Shown here: positions 32,708 to 42,094 of the stretch, piece by piece
Layout of the letters: the number at the start of each line of letters is the position of its first letter
How positions within the stretch are numbered: the first letter of the stretch is position 1
From: an uncultured Anaerolineales bacterium
GTDB lineage: Bacteria > Chloroflexota > Anaerolineae > Aggregatilineales > Aggregatilineaceae
Assembly: GCA_937135955.1 (NCBI GenBank)
Contig: CAKZOB010000055.1
Coordinates: 43,185-107,184 of the forward strand
DNA: 64,000 bases
Reading direction: 5' to 3'
The notes under the pieces: generated by a model
Told to the model about the DNA's origin: nothing
The model's input: only the letters and a program-made list of their open reading frames with translations
Database searches by the model: none
Program-made: the position numbers and the translations under genes

Positions 32708-35700
32708 ATGGTTGATCTGCGCCGGAATCAGGTGCGTGGTTCACCGGCCCAAGCGGTGATGGTTGTAGGCGGGGGCATCAGCGGGATGCGAGCGGCGCTC
32801 GATCTCGCCGACGCCGGGCTGAAAGTGTACCTGGTGGAACAGACCCCCTGCCTGGGCGGGCGCGTCGCGCAACTGGGCTTCATGTTCCCGCAGCACGACT
32901 GCGTCCTCTGCCGGGGCACGCCCGATCACGGCTACGGCTGCACGCGCCCTTCTATCTCCCCCGCCTATCTGGAACACAATCAACACCCCAACATCGAAGT
33001 CCTCACCAATACGCGCATCATAGACATCGAAGGCCAGGCTGGCGACTTCACCGTGTCGCTGCGCCAGGAACCGCGTTACGTAGACCCGGAGCGCTGTATC
33101 AGTTGTGGCCTGTGCGCGCGCGTCTGTCCTGTCGAGCTGCCCGATAGCTATCAGCAGGGCATGACCCGCCGCAAGGCCATCTACAAGGTGGCGGCGCGCG
33201 CTGTGCCCGATGCCTATGTGATAGATCGCGGCCCCTATTGCGACGAGTGCGGCCAATGCGTGGAGGTCTGCCCCACCAACGCGATCGACCTGCACGAACC
33301 GGCGCGCCTGCGCCATGTCGAAGCCGGTGCGATCATCCTGGCGTTGGGCTTTCAGGTCTATGATCCTACCGAACTGGAAGAACTGGGCTACGGGCGCTTC
33401 CCTAACGTGCTGCACGCCATGCAATACGAGCGCTTGGCCAGCCGCTCCGGACCCACCGAAGGGGTGGTGATCCGCCCCTCCGACGGGCAACGCCCGCGCT
33501 CCATTGCCTGGTTGCAGTGCATCGGCTCGCGCGATCAGAAGAACGGCTACTGCTCGTCCATCTGCTGCATGTACGCCACCAAAGAGGCCATGCTCGCCAA
33601 GCAGCGCCTGGCCGGTCAGGTGGACTGCACCATCTTCATCATGGACGAGCGCGCCTTCAACAAAGAATACAGCCGCTATTTCGCCACGGCCCGCGAACGC
33701 TACGGCATCCGCTACGTGCGTTGCCGCGTCTCTGGCATTCACGAAGACCCGGCCACGCACGACCTGATCCTGCACTATGCCGAGCCGGACGGCACGCGCC
33801 ACGAAGAGCGCTTCGAAGCGGTGGTGCTGGCGACCGGCCTGCAGCCGCCGGAGTCGGCGCGGCACCTGGCCGATTTATTGGAAATCGAACTCAACGAATA
33901 TGGCTTCTGCCAGACGGACAAATTCACACCGCTGCAAACCTCGCGGCCCGGTGTATTCGTGTGTGGGGCGTTCTCCTCGCCGAAAGAGATCGCCGAGACG
34001 ATCATAGATGCCAGCGGAGCGGCGGCGGAAGTGATGCGCCTGCTCAACGATCAACTCAACGCGCATCCCTACAGCCGCGAATGGCCCTTCGTGATAGCTG
34101 CCGACGGCCTGCCGCCTGAGCGCGACGTGTCGGGCGAAGCGCCCCGGGTGGGCGTGTTCGCCTGCACCTGCGGTAAGACCATCAGCGAAGCGCTCGACTT
34201 GCGAGGTCTGCTGCAGGACGTGGCGCGCTGGCCCGATGTAGAGGCAGCGGAACTGCTCGACTTCGCCTGTCTGCCAGAGGGACTGACCGAACTCAAAGAG
34301 GCTATCCAGAAACACAACCTCAATCGGGTGGTGGTGGCCGGTTGCAGCAACCGCACGCACGACGCCCTGTTTCAGCGCACTGTGCGGCAGGTGGGGTTGA
34401 ATCCTTACCTGCTGGAAATGGTCAACCTGCGCGAACAATGCAGCCAGGTGCACCGCCAACACTCCGCCCAGGCCAACCGCAAGGCGCGGGAACTGGTGCG
34501 CATGGCAATAGGGCGCGTGCGCGCGGCACAACCGGTGCACAAGGACAAACATCCTTGCTTGCCCGTGGCCCTGGTGATCGGCGGCGGAGTGGCCGGCATG
34601 ACCGCTGCGCTGGCCATTGCCGATAGTGGCTACCGCGTGCACCTGGTCGAGCGCTCCGACGCACTGGGCGGCAACCTGCTCAACCTCTACTACGTGGCCG
34701 AAGGCTACAACCCGCAGCGTCTGTTGCGCGACCTGGTCAACCGCGTGCGCGCGCACACGCACATCACTGTTTTCACGCGCACCGAAGTCACCCGTCACTG
34801 GGGGCATGTGGGGCATTTCCACGCCCTGCTGCGCACCAGTCACCCCAGCGGACTGGTCGAAGAGACCGAGATCGAGCACGGCGTGACCATCGTCGCCACT
34901 GGCGCGCGCGAGACGCACGAGCACCCGTTGCTGGAACTGCCCGGCGTGATCACCCAACGCGAGCTGGAAGAGCGGATCATCCATCAACCGGAAACGGTCA
35001 CCGGGCTGCAAGATGTGGTGATGATTCAGTGCGTCCGCCCGCCAGGGATGCCAGATTACTGCTCGCGCGTGTGTTGCACCAACACCATCAAGAACGCCCT
35101 GCGGCTCAAGCTGTTCAATCCGGCCTGCCGGGTGATTGTGCTTTATAAGAACATCGTAACCTACGGCTTCCGCGAAGAATACTACACGGAGGCGCGCAAG
35201 CGCGGCATCCTCTTTTTGCGCTACACCGATGCCGAGCCACCGCAGGTGTTGTCCCAGGACGGGCGCTTGCTGGTGCGGGTGCGCGATCTGGCGCTCGACC
35301 GGACGCTCGACTTGCCCGCCGACCTGGTGACGATGAGCATGTCCGTCGCGCCCAGCGAAGGCACGGCGGCCCTGGCGCGGATGTTGCGCGTGCCGCTCTC
35401 CAGCGAGGGCTTCTTTGAGGAAGCGCAGATGAAGCTGCGCCCGATGGACTTCATGCGCGAAGGCATCTTCCTGGCGGGTATGGCGCACTACCCCAAATTC
35501 CTGGAAGAGAGCATCAGCCATGCGCTGGCCGCTGCCGCGCGCGCCCTCACCTTACTTTCGCAAGGGGCGCTGCACCTGGGCGGCATCGTGGCGCAGGTAG
35601 ACCCCAGCAAATGCGTGGGCTGCCTGACCTGCACGCGCACCTGCCCTTTCGCCATCCCCCAGGTGATCCAGCAGGAAGGGCGCACAGGCGTGGGCGGGCT

Positions 35701-35872
35701 AGGCGGCGCGGCCTACATTGATCCGGCGCAATGCCAGGGCTGCGGCACCTGTACCGGTGAGTGCCCGGCCAGTGCCATCCAACTGGTCAACTACACCGAC
35801 GAACAGGTGATGTTGCGTTCGATCGGTGGGCTGGGGCGCTGGTTGCCTACCCCTCAGGAGGTGGCGCGATGA
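32708..35872 (+). CDS. hdrA: HdrA-like iron-sulfur flavoprotein (tandem HdrA, first copy of cluster)
   Basis: HdrA is the FAD subunit that performs flavin-based electron bifurcation in heterodisulfide-reductase-type complexes. This 1054-residue version holds two HdrA units in tandem. Unit 1 has the FAD motif VVGGGISGM (about 19-27), the Cys cluster CVLC (65-68) with RHP/QHPNIEV-like block, and two 4Fe-4S sets (C130/133/136/140 and C178/181/184/188). Unit 2 begins with VIGGGVAGM near residue 630. A C-terminal ferredoxin pair (CVGCLTCTRTCP, CQGCGTCTGECP) follows. A normal HdrA is about 650 residues. The ATG at 32708 is preferred because AAGGA lies six bases upstream. The stop overlaps the mvhD start (ATGA). 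Confidence 0.9.
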   Translation: MVDLRRNQVRGSPAQAVMVVGGGISGMRAALDLADAGLKVYLVEQTPCLGGRVAQLGFMFPQHDCVLCRGTPDHGYGCTRPSISPAYLEHNQHPNIEVLTNTRIIDIEGQAGDFTVSLRQEPRYVDPERCISCGLCARVCPVELPDSYQQGMTRRKAIYKVAARAVPDAYVIDRGPYCDECGQCVEVCPTNAIDLHEPARLRHVEAGAIILALGFQVYDPTELEELGYGRFPNVLHAMQYERLASRSGPTEGVVIRPSDGQRPRSIAWLQCIGSRDQKNGYCSSICCMYATKEAMLAKQRLAGQVDCTIFIMDERAFNKEYSRYFATARERYGIRYVRCRVSGIHEDPATHDLILHYAEPDGTRHEERFEAVVLATGLQPPESARHLADLLEIELNEYGFCQTDKFTPLQTSRPGVFVCGAFSSPKEIAETIIDASGAAAEVMRLLNDQLNAHPYSREWPFVIAADGLPPERDVSGEAPRVGVFACTCGKTISEALDLRGLLQDVARWPDVEAAELLDFACLPEGLTELKEAIQKHNLNRVVVAGCSNRTHDALFQRTVRQVGLNPYLLEMVNLREQCSQVHRQHSAQANRKARELVRMAIGRVRAAQPVHKDKHPCLPVALVIGGGVAGMTAALAIADSGYRVHLVERSDALGGNLLNLYYVAEGYNPQRLLRDLVNRVRAHTHITVFTRTEVTRHWGHVGHFHALLRTSHPSGLVEETEIEHGVTIVATGARETHEHPLLELPGVITQRELEERIIHQPETVTGLQDVVMIQCVRPPGMPDYCSRVCCTNTIKNALRLKLFNPACRVIVLYKNIVTYGFREEYYTEARKRGILFLRYTDAEPPQVLSQDGRLLVRVRDLALDRTLDLPADLVTMSMSVAPSEGTAALARMLRVPLSSEGFFEEAQMKLRPMDFMREGIFLAGMAHYPKFLEESISHALAAAARALTLLSQGALHLGGIVAQVDPSKCVGCLTCTRTCPFAIPQVIQQEGRTGVGGLGGAAYIDPAQCQGCGTCTGECPASAIQLVNYTDEQVMLRSIGGLGRWLPTPQEVAR

Positions 35873-36396
35873 GCAGCGAGACAGGGGGCAGGACCTTCGA
35901 GCCGGAGATTACAGCCTTCTACTGCATCTACTGCGGCTACATGGCCGCGGACACGGCGGGCGCACTGGGCGTCGAGTATCCGCCCAATGTCAAGTTCCTG
36001 CGCCTGCCCTGCACGGGCAAAACCGACATTCGCTACCTGCTGGAAGCTTTCGAGCAGGGGGCGGACGGGGTCTATCTGGTGGCCTGCCCCATCGGCAACT
36101 GTCACCATGTGCGCGGCAATGAGCGCGGACGGGCCAGGGTGCAACGCGCCAAGCGTATCCTGGACGAGATCGGGCTGGGGGGCGAACGCCTGGAGATGTT
36201 CTTCATGTCCGGCAGTCAGGCGCACGCCTTCGCCGCTGCCGCGCAGACGATGACCGAGCGCATTCGCAAGCTGGGGCCAAACCCACTCAAAGATCATCGT
36301 CCGCCCTCGCCCCCGCCAGAAGCAGGCGAGAGCGACGTAGACGAAGAAGCGGGATGGCGCGGTCGTCGTCCCCGTCCTCCGGAAGGAGGTGCTTAG
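35869..36396 (+). CDS. mvhD: MvhD-like hydrogenase delta subunit / electron transfer subunit (Cys form)
   Basis: MvhD carries a [2Fe-2S] cluster that passes electrons between a partner oxidoreductase and HdrA. The 175-residue protein shows the family Cys pattern: FYCIYCGY (N-terminal pair), RLPCTGK, and VACPIGNCHHVRGN (usual form GCxxGxCHYxxGN). A charged Pro/Arg-rich tail follows residue ~145. It overlaps the stop of the first hdrA by four bases (ATGA), and the second hdrA starts 44 bases after it. It is the paralogue of the later selenocysteine form at 40955, with Cys where that copy has UGA. Identity is firm; the direct partner is inferred from gene order. Confidence 0.9.
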   Translation: MSSETGGRTFEPEITAFYCIYCGYMAADTAGALGVEYPPNVKFLRLPCTGKTDIRYLLEAFEQGADGVYLVACPIGNCHHVRGNERGRARVQRAKRILDEIGLGGERLEMFFMSGSQAHAFAAAAQTMTERIRKLGPNPLKDHRPPSPPPEAGESDVDEEAGWRGRRPRPPEGGA

Positions 36397-36440
36397 AGCT
36401 TAATCGTCCGGTTAGCAGTTTTTTTTGGAGGGGCAACGCC

Positions 36441-39400
36441 ATGAGCGACCCCAGACCAGAAACGCTCGCTGATCTCCCCGTCGGTGCAGTGATGGTCGTC
36501 GGCGGGGGCATCGCCGGTATGCAGGCCGCGCTCGACCTGGCTGAGGGGGGCTTCCGGGTCTACCTGGTCGAGGCACAGTCGGCCATTGGCGGCAAGATGG
36601 CGCAGCTCGACAAGACTTTCCCCACCAACGACTGCGCCATGTGCACCATCTCGCCGCGCCTGGTGGAGGTGGGCCGTCACCCCAATATCACCCTGCTCAC
36701 TGATACCGAAGTGCTGGACGTGCAGGGGCAGGCGGGCAACTTCTCTGTGCGCCTGCGCCATCACCCCCGCTATATTGATCCGGCCAAATGCATCGGCTGC
36801 GGCGACTGCGCCAAAGTCTGCCCGGTGATCGTGCCCGATCGTTTCAATGAGGGGCTGGCGGTACGCCGCGCCGCCTACAAGCTCTATCCGCAGGCTGTCC
36901 CCAACGCCTACGCCATCGAGAAGAAGGGCATCTCGCCCTGCCGCGACGCCTGTCCCGCCGGGCAGCGCGCCCAGGGCTACATCGCCCTGATCCGCGAAGG
37001 GCGTTGGGAAGACGCGCTGCGCGTGATCAAAATGGACAATCCCTTCCCCGGCATCTGCGGGCGCATCTGCAATCACCGCTGCGAGACGGCCTGCAACCGC
37101 GGCCTGCTCGACGAGCCGATCAATATCCGCGCCCTCAAGCGCTTCGTCACCGACAAGGTCTATGCGCAGCCGCGTCAGCCGGTCGAACCCGCCCCGCGGC
37201 TTTACCCGCAGCGCGTGGCGATCATCGGCGCGGGGCCGTGCGGCCTGACGGCGGCGCAAGACCTGGTCCGCGCGGGCTACGGCGTCACCGTCTTCGAAGC
37301 GATGCCGGTCGCCGGGGGGATGTTGCGCCTGGGCGTGCCCGAATACCGCCTGCCCGCTGAGATCATCGAGCGCGAAGTGCAGGACATTATAGACCTGGGC
37401 GTTGACCTGCGCCTGAATCACCGCGTGGACAACCTGGACGAGGTGTTCGCCGAGGGTTTCGACGCCGTGCTGATCGCCGTCGGCGCGCACGAGGGCGTGC
37501 GCCTGCCCATCCCCGGCGCTGACCTGGACGGCGTGCTGATCAACACGCACTTCCTGCGCGACGTGCGCCTGGGTCGCTACGGGCCAGGGGGCGACGCTCC
37601 CCCGTTGGGGCAGCGCGTCCTGGTGCTGGGCGGCGGCAATGTGGCCATTGACGTGGCCCGTAGCGCTGTCCGCCTGGGGCGCGAGGTACACCTGGCCTGC
37701 CTGGAAAGTCGCGATGCCATGCCCGCTCACCCCTGGGAAGTGACTGCCGCCGAAGAAGAGGGGGTGACCATTCACGCCGGTCGTACCTTCGAGCGCATCC
37801 TGGGCGACGAACGTGGGCACGTGTGCGGCGTGGAGTGTCAGCGCGTGATCTCGTTTCACTTCGACGAGACGGGACATCTGCACGTGCAGAAAGAGCCGGA
37901 TTCGACGCACGTCATCCCCTGCGACACGGTGATCTTCTCCGTGGGACAGCGGGCCGGTCTGGCCTTCATCCCCGACGACGCCGGCGTGGGCCTGACGCCG
38001 AAGCAGACCATCGCCGTCAACCCCAACACGCTGGCTGCTACCCGTCAGGGCGTCTTCGCCGCGGGCGACAGCGTCTCCGGCACCGCCTTCGTCATCGAGG
38101 CGGTACAGAGTGGGCATGTAGCCGCTCGCTCGATCACCCGCTACCTGCGCGGCGAACACCTGGAGCCGCCGCGCAAGCCCGAATTACCGGTGGTGCGCCT
38201 GACCCGCGAAGAGCTGGAAGAGCGCGTGGCGCGGGGCGAACTACATCGCCAACCGCGCGTGCCCATGCCCGAACTACCCGTTGAGCAGCGCGTGAACAGT
38301 TTCGCCGAAGTCGAAGGCGGCTACGACGACGAATCCGCGCAGTGCGAGGCGGCGCGCTGCCTGGCCTGCGGGGTGTGTTCGGAGTGCATGAGTTGCACCT
38401 TCGCCTGTGGGGTCAACGCCATTGATCACGACATGGTCGCCCGCGAGGAGACGGTGCGCGTCGGCGCGGTGATCCTCGCCCCCGGCTATCAGGTCTACCG
38501 CGCCGAACTGTCGGAAGAATACGGGCTGGACCGCTACCCCAACGTGATCACCGCCTTGCAGTTCGAACGGTTGCTCTCGGCGTCTGGCCCGACGATGGGG
38601 CACATTCAGCGCCCCTCGGACGGGCGCGCGCCGCGCCGTATCGCCTTCTTGCAATGTGTCGGCTCGCGCGACCGCAGTCACGACTATTGCTCGGCGGTGT
38701 GCTGTATGTACGCCACCAAAGAGGCAGTCATGGCCAAAGAGCACGAACCAGACCTGGACGTGCACGTCTTTCTGATGGACATGCGCGCTTTCTCCAAGGG
38801 GTATTGGGGTTACTTCGAGCGGGCGCGCGAACGTTACGGCGTGCACTACACCCGCTGTCGCATCAGCGCCCTGCACGAAGACCCCCTCACGCACGACCTG
38901 ATCTTGCACTACCAGGACGAGGACGGGGCGTTGCACCGCGAACGCTTCGACCTGGCCGTGCTCTCGGTGGGCATGGAGATCAGCCCGCAGGTGCGCGACC
39001 TGGGTCGCCGCCTGGGGATCGAACTGGACGAATACGGCTTCTGCCATACGGTGCTGTTCAACCCGCTGGAGACCAGCCGCCCCGGCATCTACGCCGTCGG
39101 CCCTTTCCGCGAGCCGAAGGATATTCCGGAGTCGGTGATCGAGGCCAGCGGCGCGGCAGCCGCGGCGGCGGCTCGCCTGGGCGCAGCCCGCTTCTCGCTG
39201 ACGGTAACGCCCGAATATCCGCCAGAGCGCGACGTGAGCGGCGAAGAACCGCGCATCGGCGTCTTCGTCTGCCATTGCGGGTCGAACATTGGCGGTTACC
39301 TGGACGTGCCCGCCGTGGCCGAGTACGCGCGGACGCTGCCCGGCGTGGTGCACGCCGAAGCCAACCTCTACACCTGCTCGCAGGACAGCATCAAACACAT

Positions 39401-40958
39401 CGCCGAGCAGATCGCCGAGCACCGCCTCAACCGCGTCGTCGTCGCCAGTTGCACCCCGCTGACGCACGCGCCGCTCTTCCAGGACTGCCTGCGCAGCGCC
39501 GGGTTGAACCCCTACCTGTTCGAGATGGCCAACATCCGCAACCAGTGTTCGTGGGTGCATTCGCACGACTGGGAAACCGCCACCGCCAAGGCGCGTGAAC
39601 TGGTGCGCATGGCCGTCGCGCGGGCGGCCTTGCTCGAACCGCAGCACACGGTCGAGGTGCCCGTGCAACAGGCAGCGTTGGTGGTGGGCGGGGGCGCGGC
39701 TGGCATGAGCGCGGCGCTGGCCCTGGCCGACCAGGGCTTCCCCGTGCACCTGGTGGAGCGCGAGGCGGAGCTGGGCGGCAACCTGCGCCATGTCTTCGTC
39801 TCGCGCAATGGGTGTGAGCCACAGCAGGTGTTGCACTCGCTGGTCGAGCGCGTGCAGGCTCACCCGCTGATCACCCTGCATCTGCGCAGTCAGGTCGTGG
39901 CGACGGGCGGCTTCCGCGGCAACTTCACCAGCACGATCGAAGGGTCAGACGGCAGCCGCAGTGTGGTGCGGCACGGCGCGACCATCCTGGCCACTGGCGC
40001 GCAGGAATATCGCGGGCCGGACTACGGCTATGGCTCCGACCCGCGCATCCTCACGCAGCAGGAGTTTGAGGCGCGCCTGGCGGCGGGCAACGACCTGCCC
40101 CGCTCGGTAGTCATGATTCAATGCGTTGGCCCAGCAGAGCGTTTCTGCAGCCGTATCTGCTGCACAGTAGCCCTCAAGAATGCCCTGGCGCTCAAGCAGC
40201 GCCGACCGGACGCCCAGGTGATGATCCTGCACCGCGACATCCGTACCTATGGCTTCAAGGAGCGGCTGTACACCGAGGCGCGCGCGGCGGGCGTGATCTT
40301 CATCCGCTACGACGACGCGCATCGCCCCCAGGTGACGGCGGACGGCGCACTGACCGTGCGCGCCTGGGAGCCGGTGTTGCGGCGCGACCTGGTGCTGCAC
40401 CCCGATCTGCTGGTGCTGAGTATGCCCGCCGTGCCGCGCGCGGATGCGCACCAGGTGGCAGGGCTGTTCAAGGCCAGCCTGGACGGAGATGGCTTCTTCC
40501 TGGAGGCACACGTCAAGCTGCGTCCGGTGGATTTCGCCGCCGACGGCGTGTTCATGGCGGGCATGGCCCATTACCCCAAGCTGCTTGACGAGACGTTGAT
40601 CCAGGCCAACGCAGCGGCGGCGCGCGCCGCGCGGGTGCTCAGCCGCCAGACTCTGACAGCGGGCGGGCGCGTGGCCGTGGTAGACCCCGCCAAATGCACC
40701 GGCTGCCTGACCTGTGTGCGCATTTGCCCCTTCGACGTGCCGCGCATCGAGCCGACCCTGACCGGTATAGGCAGTATTCAGGGGGCAGCGACCATCGAGG
40801 CGGCGGTGTGCCAGGGCTGTGGCTCGTGCGCCGCCGAATGCCCGGCGGGGGCGATTCAGTTGATGCACTACACCGACGCGCAGATGAGAGCCAAAGTGAC
40901 AGCGTTGTTTCAGCCGATGGGCTTCGTGCCCCTGGAGCGAATAGGAGAAAGGACGTGA
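36441..40958 (+). CDS. hdrA: giant HdrA fusion: HdrA interrupted by an NfnB/GltD-like NAD(P)H module, plus second HdrA unit
   Basis: A 1505-residue flavoprotein. Residues 1-160 start a normal HdrA (GGGIAG 21-26, C65/C68, RHPNI, 4Fe-4S C117/120/123/127). Residues ~160-620 are an inserted GltD/NfnB-like module: CRDACPAG and the Cys-rich RICNHRCETACNRG (about 167-218), FAD motif GAGPCG (263-268) and NAD(P) motif GGGNVA (397-402), ending at VFAAGDSVSG. Residues ~635-660 supply further Cys (CLACGVCSECMSC), and the HdrA fold resumes at ~670. A second HdrA unit begins at VVGGGAAGM (1081). The C-terminus has two ferredoxin motifs (CTGCLTCVRICP, CQGCGSCAAECP). The insertion would let this subunit exchange electrons directly with NAD(P)H; this is inference. 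The ATG at 36441 has GGAGG upstream, and the stop overlaps the next gene (GTGA). Confidence 0.88.
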   Translation: MSDPRPETLADLPVGAVMVVGGGIAGMQAALDLAEGGFRVYLVEAQSAIGGKMAQLDKTFPTNDCAMCTISPRLVEVGRHPNITLLTDTEVLDVQGQAGNFSVRLRHHPRYIDPAKCIGCGDCAKVCPVIVPDRFNEGLAVRRAAYKLYPQAVPNAYAIEKKGISPCRDACPAGQRAQGYIALIREGRWEDALRVIKMDNPFPGICGRICNHRCETACNRGLLDEPINIRALKRFVTDKVYAQPRQPVEPAPRLYPQRVAIIGAGPCGLTAAQDLVRAGYGVTVFEAMPVAGGMLRLGVPEYRLPAEIIEREVQDIIDLGVDLRLNHRVDNLDEVFAEGFDAVLIAVGAHEGVRLPIPGADLDGVLINTHFLRDVRLGRYGPGGDAPPLGQRVLVLGGGNVAIDVARSAVRLGREVHLACLESRDAMPAHPWEVTAAEEEGVTIHAGRTFERILGDERGHVCGVECQRVISFHFDETGHLHVQKEPDSTHVIPCDTVIFSVGQRAGLAFIPDDAGVGLTPKQTIAVNPNTLAATRQGVFAAGDSVSGTAFVIEAVQSGHVAARSITRYLRGEHLEPPRKPELPVVRLTREELEERVARGELHRQPRVPMPELPVEQRVNSFAEVEGGYDDESAQCEAARCLACGVCSECMSCTFACGVNAIDHDMVAREETVRVGAVILAPGYQVYRAELSEEYGLDRYPNVITALQFERLLSASGPTMGHIQRPSDGRAPRRIAFLQCVGSRDRSHDYCSAVCCMYATKEAVMAKEHEPDLDVHVFLMDMRAFSKGYWGYFERARERYGVHYTRCRISALHEDPLTHDLILHYQDEDGALHRERFDLAVLSVGMEISPQVRDLGRRLGIELDEYGFCHTVLFNPLETSRPGIYAVGPFREPKDIPESVIEASGAAAAAAARLGAARFSLTVTPEYPPERDVSGEEPRIGVFVCHCGSNIGGYLDVPAVAEYARTLPGVVHAEANLYTCSQDSIKHIAEQIAEHRLNRVVVASCTPLTHAPLFQDCLRSAGLNPYLFEMANIRNQCSWVHSHDWETATAKARELVRMAVARAALLEPQHTVEVPVQQAALVVGGGAAGMSAALALADQGFPVHLVEREAELGGNLRHVFVSRNGCEPQQVLHSLVERVQAHPLITLHLRSQVVATGGFRGNFTSTIEGSDGSRSVVRHGATILATGAQEYRGPDYGYGSDPRILTQQEFEARLAAGNDLPRSVVMIQCVGPAERFCSRICCTVALKNALALKQRRPDAQVMILHRDIRTYGFKERLYTEARAAGVIFIRYDDAHRPQVTADGALTVRAWEPVLRRDLVLHPDLLVLSMPAVPRADAHQVAGLFKASLDGDGFFLEAHVKLRPVDFAADGVFMAGMAHYPKLLDETLIQANAAAARAARVLSRQTLTAGGRVAVVDPAKCTGCLTCVRICPFDVPRIEPTLTGIGSIQGAATIEAAVCQGCGSCAAECPAGAIQLMHYTDAQMRAKVTALFQPMGFVPLERIGERT

Positions 40959-41410
40959 CGAACAGCACGCCCCTGAACCTGATCGCCTATTGTTGCGAGC
41001 ACTGCGCCTATGCGGCAGCAGACCTGGCGGGCGGGTTGCGTCTGCAATACCCGCCAGAGGTCAAGATCGTGCAGATACCCTGCACGGGGCGGATTGACGT
41101 GCTGGCCGTGCTGCACGCCTTTGAGGCGGGCGCGGACGGCGTGCTGACCGCCGGTTGACTGCCGGGCGACTGTCATTACCTGGAAGGTAATGTCAACGCC
41201 AAACGCCGCGTAAAGCGCGTGCAACAACTGCTGGCCCAGATCGGTCTGGAGCCAGAGCGGGTGCGCATGGTCAACCTATCTTCGGCCATGGCAGGGGAGT
41301 TCGTCGCTGCTGTCCGGGACATGACCGAGCAAATCGCCGCGCTGGGGCCGAGTCCACTGCGTGTCCCTCGCCAGGAGACCAACCAACCAAACGCGGAGGG
41401 TGAAGCATGA
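40955..41410 (+). CDS. mvhD: MvhD-like subunit, selenocysteine-containing (in-frame UGA at 41156-41158)
   Basis: Read from the GTG at 40955 (AGGAG upstream, GTGA overlap with hdrA) to the TGA at 41408, one in-frame TGA occurs at codon 68. The sequence on both sides is one continuous MvhD: YCCEHCAYAAADLAGG, QIPCTGR, GADGVLTAG-U-LPGDCHYLEGN, then MTEQIAALGPSP. The UGA aligns exactly with the first Cys of the family motif GCxxGDCHYxxGN, and with the Cys in the paralogue at 35869. A SECIS-like hairpin follows 15 bases after the UGA. The gene is therefore most likely a 151-residue selenoprotein, not a broken gene. Selenocysteine-containing MvhD/VhuD proteins are known from methanogens and some bacteria. 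Sel genes are not in the window. Confidence 0.85.
41171..41195 (+). promoter_or_regulatory. SECIS-like hairpin for selenocysteine insertion
   Basis: CATTACC (41174-41180) pairs perfectly with GGTAATG (41186-41192) around loop TGGAA. TG/CA extends the stem past a T-T mismatch. The apical loop begins 22 bases after the UGA and has G at its second position. This matches the known bacterial SECIS rules (loop 16-37 bases from UGA, a G in the first two loop positions). Confidence 0.75.
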
Positions 41411-42090
41411 TCGTTGCAGAGCAGAAATCCTTGGACGAAATGAAAAGCCTGATCGGCGAAGCGCAGAAGGTGTTGGTGGTGGGGTGCGGCACCTGCGTGA
41501 CGGTCTGCTTCGCCGGAGGCGCGCGCGAAGCCGCCATTGTCGCCGCGTCGCTGCGCATGGCCACCCGGCTCGACGGCAATGCCAAAGCGGTCACCGACGT
41601 GACGGTGCAGCGTCAGTGCGAATGGGAGTATCTGGACGAGATCGCCGAGCAGGTGCGCGCCGCCGATGTGGTGCTCTCGCTGGGCTGCGGCATCGGCGTG
41701 CAGGCCATCGCCGAGCACTTCCCCCAGGCGTGGGTGGTGCCCGGCCTCAACACCGGTTTCCTGGGCCTGCCCACCGAGCAGGGCATCTGGGCGGAGCGCT
41801 GCGCGGCCTGCGGCGACTGTCTGTTGGGGCGCACCGGCGGCATCTGCCCCATCGCCCGTTGCTCCAAGTCGCTGCTCAACGGGCCGTGCGGCGGGTCGGA
41901 AGGCGGGCATTGCGAGGTGAACCCCGATATTCCGTGCGCCTGGCAACTCATCTACGACCGGCTGAACAGCCTGGGCAAACTCGACCTGCTGCTGGAGATT
42001 CAGCCGCCCAAGAACTGGAAAGCCGCCCGCGATGGCGGCCCGCGCAAGATCGTACGCGAAGACCTGCGCCTGAGGGCGGAGGAGGAATAG
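41407..42090 (+). CDS. metV: MetV, zinc/iron-sulfur partner subunit of methylenetetrahydrofolate reductase
   Basis: MetV is the small partner of MetF in acetogens and related anaerobes. The 227-residue protein shows the MetV (MTHFR C-terminal) Cys patterns: VVGCGTCVTVCFAGG near the N-terminus and the Cys-rich ERCAACGDCLLGRTGGICPIARCSKSLLNGPCGGSEGGHCEV (about 137-178, given here as adjoining motifs). LSLGCGIGVQ lies between. The start overlaps the selenoprotein stop (ATGA) and metF starts five bases after its end, so the two form one coupled unit. In Moorella, MetF and MetV form a complex with HdrABC and MvhD; the same gene set here supports the same role. Confidence 0.9.
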   Translation: MIVAEQKSLDEMKSLIGEAQKVLVVGCGTCVTVCFAGGAREAAIVAASLRMATRLDGNAKAVTDVTVQRQCEWEYLDEIAEQVRAADVVLSLGCGIGVQAIAEHFPQAWVVPGLNTGFLGLPTEQGIWAERCAACGDCLLGRTGGICPIARCSKSLLNGPCGGSEGGHCEVNPDIPCAWQLIYDRLNSLGKLDLLLEIQPPKNWKAARDGGPRKIVREDLRLRAEEE

Positions 42091-42094
42091 ACCT

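Noticed and set aside
41156..41158. TGA in the second mvhD as a nonsense mutation
   Set aside because: The codon falls exactly at a conserved Cys, both flanks are intact, gene overlaps are kept, and a SECIS-like hairpin follows. Selenocysteine explains all of this better.
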